Assembly: GCA_037439465.1 (NCBI GenBank)
Contig: JBBIVX010000008.1
Span: 1 to 64,000 of the forward strand
DNA: 64,000 bases
Reading direction: 5' to 3'
DNA from: Parasulfuritortus sp037439465
GTDB taxonomy: Bacteria > Pseudomonadota > Gammaproteobacteria > Burkholderiales > Thiobacillaceae
Part shown: piece after piece, positions 16,479-23,712 of the stretch
Numbering within the stretch: the first letter of the stretch is position 1
Layout: every line of letters starts with the position of its first letter
Notes under the pieces: generated by a model
What the model saw: only the letters and a program-made list of their open reading frames with translations
Told to the model about the DNA's origin: nothing
Database searches by the model: none
Translations under genes and position numbers: made by a program

Positions 16479-17732
16479 GTGCCGCTCGCTGCCCTGCTGC
16501 TCGACTTCAATTCCTACTTCGCCTCGGTGGAGCAGCAGTTGCGGCCGGAGTGGCGAGGCCGGCCACTGGGCGTCCTGCCGGTCATGGCCGAGACCACCTG
16601 CTGCATTGCCGCCAGCCGCGAGGCCAAGCGCTTCGGCGTCAAGACCGGTACCGGTGTCGCCGAGGCCCGGCGGTTGTGCCCCGGCATCGTTTTCGTCGAG
16701 GCCCGACCAGCCGTCTACGTGGAGATGCATCATCGCCTGATGGCCATCGTCGACAGCGTCATCGCCATCGGCGAGGTGTTGTCCATCGACGAGGTCGCCT
16801 GCGAGCTGACCGGCAGTTGGCAGCAGGAAGAGGTCATACGCCAGCGCTGCCTTGTGGTGAAGCAACGGCTCAGGGAGGAGGCCGGTGAGTGCATGACCTG
16901 CTCCATCGGCATCGGCCCCAACCGCTTCCTGGCCAAGACCGCTTCCAACATGCAAAAGCCGGATGGGCTGACGGTCATCCACCAGGCCGACCTGCCGCAG
17001 ATACTTTTCCCGCTCAAACTCGAGGACCTCAACGGCATCGGCCACGCCATGCTGCAACGCTTGCACCGCCATGGCCTGTACAGCGTCGAGGCCCTCTGCC
17101 GGGCCAGCCGGGAACAATTGCGCCGGGTTTGGGGTGGGGTGGAGGGCGAGCGTTTTTACGACCGGTTGCGCGGCGAGGAGGTGGTCACGCCGCCTACCCG
17201 GCGCGCCAGCATCGGCCATTCGCACGTACTGCCACCGCGTTTGCGCTATGTCGGCGGCGCCTGGTCGGTGCTCTCCAAGCTGACGCAAAAGGCCGCCCTG
17301 CGCCTGCGGGCGGAGGGCTATCTTGCCGGCCGTCTCGGCATCCGCGTCGCCTGGCGGCGGCACGATGCCTGGGAGAATGCCGCCCGTTTCGCCCCCCTGG
17401 CCGACACCCTCGGCCTGCTCCGCCTACTCGCCGACCTCTGGGCACAACGGCCGGCCTGCGGCGAGCCCGTGCAGGTGAGCGTGGTGCTCACCGACCTTGT
17501 CTCCGCCAGTCAGCAGACCCTGCCGCTGTTCACCGTGGGCGCCCGCGCCTCCGGCCTCGACGCCGCCTTCGATGCGGTGCGGCGCAAGTATGGCAACGAC
17601 GCCCTCTGTTTCGGCGGCGCCCTGCTGGCCGCCCATGAGGCTCCCATGCGGATTTCCTTCAACCACATCCCCGATATCGATCTGGAGGCGGATACCTCTG
17701 ACGCGCAAGGCCTGGCCCGCCCCGGATCATGA
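16479..17732 (+). CDS. Y-family DNA polymerase (DinB/Pol IV-like)
   Basis: This translesion polymerase has 417 residues. Motif I LLLDFNSYFASVE (D9) and the catalytic SIDEV at about 103-107 hold the metal-binding acidic residues, TCSIGIGPNRFLAKTAS is the fingers/palm signature, and LNGIGHAMLQRL gives a helix-hairpin-helix in the thumb. The C-terminal little-finger region from about 235 is divergent from E. coli DinB. The GTG start has GGAG upstream. It may be expressed with the efflux pair, only 21 bases upstream, and has no visible LexA box. Confidence 0.88.
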   Translation: MPLAALLLDFNSYFASVEQQLRPEWRGRPLGVLPVMAETTCCIAASREAKRFGVKTGTGVAEARRLCPGIVFVEARPAVYVEMHHRLMAIVDSVIAIGEVLSIDEVACELTGSWQQEEVIRQRCLVVKQRLREEAGECMTCSIGIGPNRFLAKTASNMQKPDGLTVIHQADLPQILFPLKLEDLNGIGHAMLQRLHRHGLYSVEALCRASREQLRRVWGGVEGERFYDRLRGEEVVTPPTRRASIGHSHVLPPRLRYVGGAWSVLSKLTQKAALRLRAEGYLAGRLGIRVAWRRHDAWENAARFAPLADTLGLLRLLADLWAQRPACGEPVQVSVVLTDLVSASQQTLPLFTVGARASGLDAAFDAVRRKYGNDALCFGGALLAAHEAPMRISFNHIPDIDLEADTSDAQGLARPGS

Positions 17733-17806
17733 ACATCATCCTGCCAGGCGCGCCCCCCTTTCACGAGGGGAGAGAGGGGCGTAGTCTCGCTGCGCGAGTT
17801 TCACGT

Positions 17807-17833
17807 TAAAGTTTTGCCGGCGGTTGCCGTCAA
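17807..17833 (+). promoter_or_regulatory. Sigma-28 (FliA) type promoter
   Basis: TAAAGTTT at 17807-17814 matches the FliA -35 consensus exactly. It is followed by an 11-base spacer and GCCGTCAA at 17826-17833, which matches the -10 consensus GCCGATAA in six of eight positions. Transcription would begin near 17840, just before the c-di-GMP aptamer. A hairpin GGGAGCC (17841-17847)/GGCTCCC (17856-17862) lies at the start of the predicted leader. Confidence 0.7.
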
Positions 17834-17867
17834 TGAGGGTGGGAGCCGATGAAATGGCTCCCGACTG

Positions 17868-17955
17868 TGTTCGAAAAGGCAAACCTGCCGAAAGGCAGGG
17901 ACGCAAAGTCACCGTCTAAGGGCAGGCCGTATCGTCTGCCTATGATCGAGGGACC
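17868..17955 (+). ncRNA. GEMM-I (c-di-GMP-I) riboswitch aptamer
   Basis: The leader contains the conserved GEMM-I core. GGCAAAC precedes the helix CCTGCC (17884-17889), closed by a GAAA tetraloop (17890-17893) and GGCAGG (17894-17899), then GGACGCAAAG (17899-17908) and an ACCG stretch. The second arm has TCTAAG before GGCAG (17921-17925) and CTGCC (17936-17940) followed by TATGA, a form of the 11-nucleotide tetraloop receptor. This aptamer class binds cyclic di-GMP. The Sel1-repeat gene starts about 80 bases downstream. No intrinsic terminator is obvious, so control may be translational. Confidence 0.9.
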
Positions 17956-18036
17956 GCCGACCGTGAACCTGCCTTTAGGCCCGTCTGGCCTGTGCCATGC
18001 CGTTTCGAACTCCCACGACCTGCCGGGAGAACCGAG

Positions 18037-18528
18037 ATGCGTGCCATTACCGCAAGAACTCATCGAGGATGGCTGTTTGCATTGTTGCTGTGGGCCTGGC
18101 ATGGGTCGTCTCTGGCCGGCCTCGATGAAGGCCTGGCGGCCTATGCCGCCGGCGATTTCGAGGGGGCGGCGCGCGAGTTTGCACAGTTGGCCGGGCGCGG
18201 CGACGCCCTGGCGCAGTATCACCTCGGCCTGCTCTGCGAAGAAGGACAGGGAGTGACGCGAAATCCCGTTGCCGCCCGCCAGTGGTATCTCAAGGCCGCC
18301 ACACAGGGCAATGCCGATGCGATGTTCGCCTTGGGGCAGATCTATGCCGGCGGGATTGGGGTGAAACGGGAGGTGGTGCTGGCCTATCATTTGTTCGACC
18401 TGGCCGCCCACAGCAGGCATAGGCTGGGGGCGCAGGAACGCGACCGCCTGGCCGGGGCCATGTCGGCGGAGGAGTTGGCAGCCGCCAGGCATCTTAACGG
18501 CGAGACGCTCATCGCCCATATACGTTGA
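18037..18528 (+). CDS. Secreted Sel1-repeat protein under c-di-GMP riboswitch control
   Basis: The 163-residue protein has a signal peptide (residues 1-28, ALLLWAWHGSSLAG) followed by Sel1-like repeats: AQYHLGLLCEEGQGVTRNPVAARQWYLKAATQG and ADAMFALGQIYAGGIGVKREVVLAYHLFDLAA. Sel1 repeats are solenoids that mediate protein contacts in envelope or signalling assemblies. The start at 18037 follows GGGAGAA and begins after the riboswitch. Earlier in-frame starts would lie within the leader RNA. Regulation by sigma-28 and c-di-GMP suggests a role in the motile-to-sessile switch, which is inference. Confidence 0.85.
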   Translation: MRAITARTHRGWLFALLLWAWHGSSLAGLDEGLAAYAAGDFEGAAREFAQLAGRGDALAQYHLGLLCEEGQGVTRNPVAARQWYLKAATQGNADAMFALGQIYAGGIGVKREVVLAYHLFDLAAHSRHRLGAQERDRLAGAMSAEELAAARHLNGETLIAHIR

Positions 18529-18612
18529 GCCGCCGTGTCGGCCTTTGGCCGGCGCAGTCGATTGCCCGCAGGCAGGGTACACTCTGCCGATCGCCATTCG
18601 CCGCTTCGAGCC

Positions 18613-19650
18613 ATGCAGGATTTCGCCTCCCGTCTCATCGCCTGGCAACGGGCGCACGGCCGCCACGATCTGCCCTGGCAGGTAAGTGATCCCTATGCCG
18701 TCTGGGTTTCCGAGATCATGTTGCAGCAGACTCAGGTGGAGACGGTGATCCCCTATTACCGGCGCTTTCTCGCCCGCTTCCCGGATCTGGTCACCCTCGC
18801 CGCCGCGCCGCCTGACGACCTGCTGGAACTCTGGAGCGGCCTCGGCTACTACGCCCGGGCGCGCCATATGCAGGCAGCGGCGAAGACCATAGTGAGCGAC
18901 CACGGCGGTAGCTTTCCGCGGCATATCGAGGCGATCGAGTCCCTGCCTGGTGTCGGCCGCACGACGGCGGCGGCGATCGCCGCCTTTGCCTACGGCGAGC
19001 GGCGTGCGATTCTGGATGGCAACGTCAGGAGGCTGTTTTGCCGGCTGTTCGGGGTGGAGGGTTGGCCGGGCGAGCGGGCGGTGGAGCAGCGGCTGTGGGG
19101 ACTGGCCGACTCTTTGTTGCCGGCGACCGATATCGAAGCCTATACGCAAGGGCTGATGGATTTTGGGGCGACGCTTTGCCGGCGGGGCAGACCCGCGTGC
19201 GGGCGCTGTCCCTTCAGCGACGACTGCGTCGCACGCCGCAGCGGCCGCCAAGCCGAACTGCCGGCGGCGCGGCCGCGCAAGGCCCTGCCGGAGAGGGCGA
19301 CTACCATGCTGTTGCTGCACCATGACGGCGAAATACTGCTGGAGAAACGGCCGGCCGTCGGTCTCTGGGGTGGGCTCTGGAGCCTGCCGGAATGCGCCAA
19401 CGCGGCGCGGATCGCCACCCAGGCACGACGGCTGGGTTACGAACCCATCGCTACCCGGCGATTGCCTGCGCTACGGCATGCCTTCAGCCATTTCCGCCTG
19501 ACCATCGACCCCTGGCGGATCGATGTCGACCGCCCGCCGCGGGTCGAATCGCCCGGTCAGAAGTGGATGTCGGTGGCAGGCGCCATGCAGGCGGCCTTGC
19601 CGGCCCCGATACGCCGGATACTTGAAGGATGGGCGGCGACCTGGCGGTAG
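18613..19650 (+). CDS. mutY: A/G-specific adenine DNA glycosylase MutY
   Basis: MutY removes adenine mispaired with 8-oxoguanine. The 345-residue protein shows the catalytic-domain start LPWQVSDPYAVWVSEIMLQQTQV, the helix-hairpin-helix LPGVGRTTAAAIAAF with the nearby catalytic Asp in AILDGNVRR, and the iron-sulfur cluster ligands C-x6-C-x2-C-x5-C in CRRGRPACGRCPFSDDC. The C-terminal part resembles the NUDIX-like domain that recognises 8-oxoG. The ATG at 18613 is preferred over a GTG at 18535, which would add 26 unconserved residues. Confidence 0.95.
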   Translation: MQDFASRLIAWQRAHGRHDLPWQVSDPYAVWVSEIMLQQTQVETVIPYYRRFLARFPDLVTLAAAPPDDLLELWSGLGYYARARHMQAAAKTIVSDHGGSFPRHIEAIESLPGVGRTTAAAIAAFAYGERRAILDGNVRRLFCRLFGVEGWPGERAVEQRLWGLADSLLPATDIEAYTQGLMDFGATLCRRGRPACGRCPFSDDCVARRSGRQAELPAARPRKALPERATTMLLLHHDGEILLEKRPAVGLWGGLWSLPECANAARIATQARRLGYEPIATRRLPALRHAFSHFRLTIDPWRIDVDRPPRVESPGQKWMSVAGAMQAALPAPIRRILEGWAATWR

Positions 19651-19660
19651 GGGCCGACGA

Positions 19661-20977
19661 TCAGTCTTGCAGCCCTTCCGCCCAGATCAGGGCATCGATG
19701 TGAGCCAGGTTGATGGCATCGGCATCGAGCCGGTAGGCGTCGGCCAGCCGGTCGACGGTGTCGAGGTCGAGGCGCTCGCAGGCCGTGGCCAGGCCGAGGT
19801 AGGGGCCATAGAGCCCCTTGCCGTGGAGCAAGGCGTCGGTGATGTCCGGCGCCAGCTTGAGTGGCGCCAGGGCGTCGCGCATGGGCATGTCCAGGAGGGC
19901 ATCCAGTTGCGACAGTATCCCGACCAGGAAGAGACCGCCGCGCATGGGTGGGCTGAAACGCGCTTTGCCCAGACTCTCCATGAAGCGGGCGCGCACCAGG
20001 GCGTTGCGCAGCAGGGTCTGACTGCGGCCGTCCGGCTGGCCGGCGGTGAACAGCAGCAGGGTGAGCCAGCGGTAGAGCTGGTCACGACCCAGCCACATCA
20101 GGGCCTGGGCGATCGACTGGATGGGCTGGTCGAGACCGTTGACCGGGGCGTTGATGAAGCGCAGCAGACGGTAGGTGAGGCCAGCATCCTGTTTGAGCGT
20201 TTCCGCCAAACGGGCGGGCTCGGCCTGACTGACTACCAGGTTGAGCAGCTCCATCACGCGCAGGCGGTGGGGGTCCACGTGCTTTTGCGTGCCGCTGCGC
20301 GGGCAGGCGAAGAAACTGCCCTGGAACAGGCGGAAGGAGAACCGGCGGCAGGCGTCGAAGGCCTCGGCCGAATCGACATTGGCGGCGATGAGCCGCGGTG
20401 TGCCATAGGTTTGCAGGCGGGTGAGGCGATCGCCGAGGGCGGCCATGTCGGCGTGGCCGACGTCGAGTCGGACATAGCCGCAATGGGCCAGCAGGGGCGC
20501 GTTGGCGTCGTCGACATCGCCGTCGAGCAGCAGTGGAATGTTCCTGGCCGCGAGGTTGGCGCAGCGTGTGAGCAGGGCCGGCGCCGGCGTTCGCGCGGGC
20601 ACGGCCACCACCACCTTGCCGGGCGGCAGCAGGTCGATGAGGGGATTGCCGAGTGATTCCGGGCGCGGACTGAGAAAGGTGAGGTGGTCACCCAGGGCAC
20701 GCTGGTATTCCATGTCGATGACACTGACCAGCAGCAGTTCTTCCTTCATCTGCTCCAGGGTTTCGGCGCCGGGAATGACCGGGACCGGCACCCGTTCCCG
20801 CAATCCGAGTTCGTAGCCCACCATGCGGTAATCGGCATCCAGCACCGGGTGCCGCGTCAGGTAGCGTTTCAGTGCCGGGACGGACTCCGGCTCCGCTGCC
20901 GCCGGCGCGGAGGGCTCGGGGTGTGCGGCGGGCCTGGCGGCGGCACCGCCGGCAAACAGTTTCAGGCGTATCGGCAT
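19661..20977 (-). CDS. EAL-HDOD (YuxH-like) signalling protein with degenerate EAL domain
   Basis: The 438-residue protein has a Pro/Ala-rich N-terminus, an EAL-like domain from about 38 to 240 and a C-terminal HDOD domain from about 240 to 430. Where active phosphodiesterases have ExLxR it reads YELGLRE, and the downstream metal ligands are not apparent. This class (YuxH) is usually catalytically inactive and may bind c-di-GMP or partners. The HDOD part shows LNLVVSQAEPARLAETLKQDAGLTYRLLRFIN. It lies 16 bases after the DUF1631 gene and is probably co-transcribed behind the c-di-GMP riboswitch. Confidence 0.85.
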   Translation of the reverse strand: MPIRLKLFAGGAAARPAAHPEPSAPAAAEPESVPALKRYLTRHPVLDADYRMVGYELGLRERVPVPVIPGAETLEQMKEELLLVSVIDMEYQRALGDHLTFLSPRPESLGNPLIDLLPPGKVVVAVPARTPAPALLTRCANLAARNIPLLLDGDVDDANAPLLAHCGYVRLDVGHADMAALGDRLTRLQTYGTPRLIAANVDSAEAFDACRRFSFRLFQGSFFACPRSGTQKHVDPHRLRVMELLNLVVSQAEPARLAETLKQDAGLTYRLLRFINAPVNGLDQPIQSIAQALMWLGRDQLYRWLTLLLFTAGQPDGRSQTLLRNALVRARFMESLGKARFSPPMRGGLFLVGILSQLDALLDMPMRDALAPLKLAPDITDALLHGKGLYGPYLGLATACERLDLDTVDRLADAYRLDADAINLAHIDALIWAEGLQD

Positions 20978-20993
20978 GGCCTGGCTCCTCGCG

Positions 20994-23249
20994 TCAGTGA
21001 CCGCCCTGGCCGAGCCGTTCCATCAACCGGTTGACGGCGCGATCCAAAAGCGGGACATCGTCAATGATCCTCACCTCGCCCGACTGCAGTTTGGCGGCCA
21101 GGCCATTGGCGCCGATGGAAATGGCGCGCTGGCCATGCCGGTTGGTGAACAGATAAATGCCGCGGCGGGGACTGACCCAGGTCAGCTTGGCCCTGACGAG
21201 GACGCCGTCGTCCTGGGTGAATTCGATCCAGCTGCCGCGTTTCAGCAAAGGCGCCTCGCTGCCGACGGCGGCGGGGGGGAGATCAAGCAGCGGCAGGTCG
21301 GCAACGGCTTCCTGCGCGCTGGCCTCTTCGACATCGGGTACGGCTACCGGTTTGAAGTCGACCGGCTCGTCGAGCACCGGGACATCGCCGATCACGGCGG
21401 GATCGACGAAGGGATCGGCCGCGCCGGGCTCCTCGTCGGCGAGGCTGGCCTTGATCGCCTGCGCATGGCAGTGAACCAGCCGGGTGAAGAAGAGGTCGCG
21501 CTCCGCGTCGGCGACCCCCAGCTCGGTCAGTCCCGTGTCCAGCCGCTTGAGCAATGAGGGCAGCTTCTCCACCAGCCTTTTGCGGTCATCTGGATCGAAC
21601 TTGGGCGATACGCTCCAGATAAGGTCGGACATGGTGTCGATGGCGGCGTTCCAGGAGCTGTCGTCGCCCTCCCGCCGGGCATGCAAGGAGGCCAGCCGTT
21701 TTTCCCAATAATCGGCAAGAAAGGCGCGGATCACCTCCGGTAACGCCTGGCCCAGCACTCTCGATTGCACTTCCTCATGGGCGATGATGCGCGCCAGATC
21801 GATTTCTTCCTGCTGGCGGATGATTCGTGCGCTGCGGCCGACCTGCCGGCTGGCGGCGCGCGCTTCCTCGGCAAGGTAGTGTTCCAGGTCGGCCAATGCT
21901 TCGGCAAAGACATCGAGCTTGTCGTCGAAACGGTTGAGTATGCCCTGCACCAGTTCGTCCACCTTGCGGTAAAGACCGCTGTCGTGGCCCTCGCTGGCAT
22001 CCCAGCCGATGGCGGCGGTGGCCAGGGTATCGAGCAGTTGCCGGGCCGGATGCTGCTTGTGCGAGAAGAAGCTCTTGTCCAGCATGGCCACCTTGAGGAC
22101 CGGTATCTGCAAGCGGCCGATCAGGGCCTTGATGGCGTCGGGGATACGGTTGTCGTCGAGGACGTAGTCGAACACCATGGCCACGATGTCCAGCGTCATG
22201 GTATCCATCGGCCCCATCACGTTGGCCACACCGCTGTGGCGCAGGCCATGCAATACGTTTACCTGGCCGCTCACGAAACTGGCGGGGTCGAGATCATGCA
22301 AAACTTCGGTGTCGAATTGGCCGCGCTGCAAGCGGTTGAGGGCTTGCATGAAGGCCGAGGCCTGGCCGCCGCCGACACCACCCGGCACGGCGGCGGCCAT
22401 CGTCCCGCCCGGCATGGACGGCGCCACGATGGTCGGCGCGGCGGGAGCGGGCGTGGCACCGCCACTCATGAGCCGCCGCAAGGTATCGAAGATGTCGCCC
22501 TGCCCGGCCTCGCTGCCGCCAGCGGTGGCCGCGGGGCCTGCGCCACCGCCCGACCTCCTCAGCCCGACCCGGATGGTGGGCAGGACACCACGTTTGATCA
22601 GGCGTTCGTTGATCTCGCGGTAGATGTCCCGCACCCGCGCCGGCAAGTGCTTGTTGAGCTGGGACACCAGCAGCAGCCGTACCTTGATGGACGCCTCGCG
22701 GCGGGCGAGTGCGTGCATGAGAGCGGCGCCGATGACCTCCGGCCCGAGTGGGCTTTCGCCGAGGCTGAGATCGGGATCGTTGATCAACAGGCCCATGCGC
22801 TTATCCAGGCCGAATAGTTCTTCGCTGCAGGCATTGAAGATGGCGTTGGCCAGGGTTTCCTCCGCCAGCGATTGCTCCAGGTCATCCGGTTCCATCAGGG
22901 ACAGGTGGGGGTGCGCCGGGTCGTGGTCGAGGCGGGCTTCATGCCGACAGGCGCGGTTGAAGCCTTGCAGGTACTGAGTGCGGAAATCGGCCACCAGTTC
23001 GGCGCCGTGATCGCGCGCCAGCTCCATGGTGTCCATGTAGAGGTGGTACATCTCCAGCCCCATCGATTTTTCCGCCAGGGTGAGAAGCCTGGCGATGATG
23101 GGTGGCAGCGACTCCGCCATCGCCTGCGCGAGCTTGAGGACGGAAATCTCGCGGCAGTCGTCCAGCGGCTGTCCGTTTGCGCCGGCCGACTGTTTGCGTT
23201 CCCGGCTGAACTGGCGAATCTCGGTGACGTTGGTGCGTGCAGTATTCAT
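20994..23249 (-). CDS. DUF1631 family protein
   Basis: The 751-residue protein matches DUF1631, large proteobacterial proteins of unknown function that are sometimes misannotated as thymidine phosphorylase. Visible hallmarks are the N-terminal helical region (LPPIIARLLTLAEKSM), a central Gly/Ala-rich linker at about 240-310, the segment VLKVAMLDKSFFSHKQHPARQLLDTLA, and a C-terminal beta-rich domain (GSWIEFTQDDGVLVRAKLTW) that resembles PilZ but lacks a clear RxxxR. AGGAGA precedes the ATG. Upstream lie a c-di-GMP riboswitch and a sigma-28-type promoter on the same strand. Confidence 0.88.
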   Translation of the reverse strand: MNTARTNVTEIRQFSRERKQSAGANGQPLDDCREISVLKLAQAMAESLPPIIARLLTLAEKSMGLEMYHLYMDTMELARDHGAELVADFRTQYLQGFNRACRHEARLDHDPAHPHLSLMEPDDLEQSLAEETLANAIFNACSEELFGLDKRMGLLINDPDLSLGESPLGPEVIGAALMHALARREASIKVRLLLVSQLNKHLPARVRDIYREINERLIKRGVLPTIRVGLRRSGGGAGPAATAGGSEAGQGDIFDTLRRLMSGGATPAPAAPTIVAPSMPGGTMAAAVPGGVGGGQASAFMQALNRLQRGQFDTEVLHDLDPASFVSGQVNVLHGLRHSGVANVMGPMDTMTLDIVAMVFDYVLDDNRIPDAIKALIGRLQIPVLKVAMLDKSFFSHKQHPARQLLDTLATAAIGWDASEGHDSGLYRKVDELVQGILNRFDDKLDVFAEALADLEHYLAEEARAASRQVGRSARIIRQQEEIDLARIIAHEEVQSRVLGQALPEVIRAFLADYWEKRLASLHARREGDDSSWNAAIDTMSDLIWSVSPKFDPDDRKRLVEKLPSLLKRLDTGLTELGVADAERDLFFTRLVHCHAQAIKASLADEEPGAADPFVDPAVIGDVPVLDEPVDFKPVAVPDVEEASAQEAVADLPLLDLPPAAVGSEAPLLKRGSWIEFTQDDGVLVRAKLTWVSPRRGIYLFTNRHGQRAISIGANGLAAKLQSGEVRIIDDVPLLDRAVNRLMERLGQGGH

Positions 23250-23344
23250 GGTCGAGTCTCCTGACCGTTACATTACGCTCCGGGTACGACCGGCAAGGTC
23301 AAGTTACGCACAGGGGACGGAAAGGAGACCAACGGTGGCGGCCT

Positions 23345-23450
23345 GGCCAGCCTCCACCCACCTTGCAATCCCGCTGCCGTGGGGCCGGTGGGCCCGTTAG
23401 ACCGGTGACTTTGCGTCCCCGCCTTTCGGCGAGTTTGCCCTTGTAAGGTC
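23345..23450 (-). ncRNA. GEMM-I (c-di-GMP-I) riboswitch aptamer
   Basis: Read on the minus strand, GGGCAAAC (23433-23440) is followed by CTCGCC, a GAAA loop, GGCGGG and GACGCAAAG (23409-23417), then TCACCGGTCTAA. A second arm ends with GGCAGCGGGATTGCAAGG. This is the GEMM-I core, with a better preserved P3 region than the copy at 17.9 kb. It lies about 100 bases upstream of the DUF1631 start codon. No run of U after a strong hairpin is apparent in the gap, so the expression platform is unresolved. Confidence 0.92.
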
Positions 23451-23474
23451 GCGCTACTCGTAAGCGCTACGTCA

Positions 23475-23501
23475 TTATCGATAAATTCACAAAAAACTTA
23501 A
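23475..23501 (-). promoter_or_regulatory. Sigma-28 (FliA) type promoter
   Basis: On the minus strand, TTAAGTTT (23494-23501) matches the FliA -35 element in seven of eight positions. After an 11-base spacer, ATCGATAA (23475-23482) matches the -10 element GCCGATAA in six of eight. The site lies about 35 bases before the conserved aptamer core and is embedded in an AT-rich tract in an otherwise GC-rich region. It would drive the DUF1631-EAL/HDOD transcript. Confidence 0.72.
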
Positions 23502-23588
23502 ACATTTTTTTGTAACAGCGATGAACGGTCCGTGAAGTGCGGATGAATGGCCTGATGAATCCCGCCTGGCTTGGGGGCGGAACCCACG

Positions 23589-23628
23589 GTTTCATCTAGC
23601 CAGGGCGCTGTGCGCGCCATGAATGGTC
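23589..23628 (+). repeat. Copy A of an imperfect dispersed hairpin repeat
   Basis: This 40-base stretch begins GTTTCATC and ends CATGAATGGTC. It aligns at about 30 of 40 positions with 33559-33598. Both copies can fold, with TTCAT near one end and ATGAA near the other around a GC-rich inner stem. The rest of the gap 23502-23712 holds only short GATGAAT-like direct echoes and no gene. Confidence 0.4.
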
Positions 23629-23712
23629 GTCATATGAAGGCGCTGTCAAGTCTTGCCGAGCCTGGCCGCATGCCCCATCCTGCGCGGCCATGCCGAACTC
23701 GACCTGATATCC

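Noticed and set aside
17733..17806. A gene in the gap after the Y-family polymerase
   Set aside because: The stretch contains only GC-rich short repeats (CCCCCCTTTCACGAGGGG) with no credible frame or RBS.
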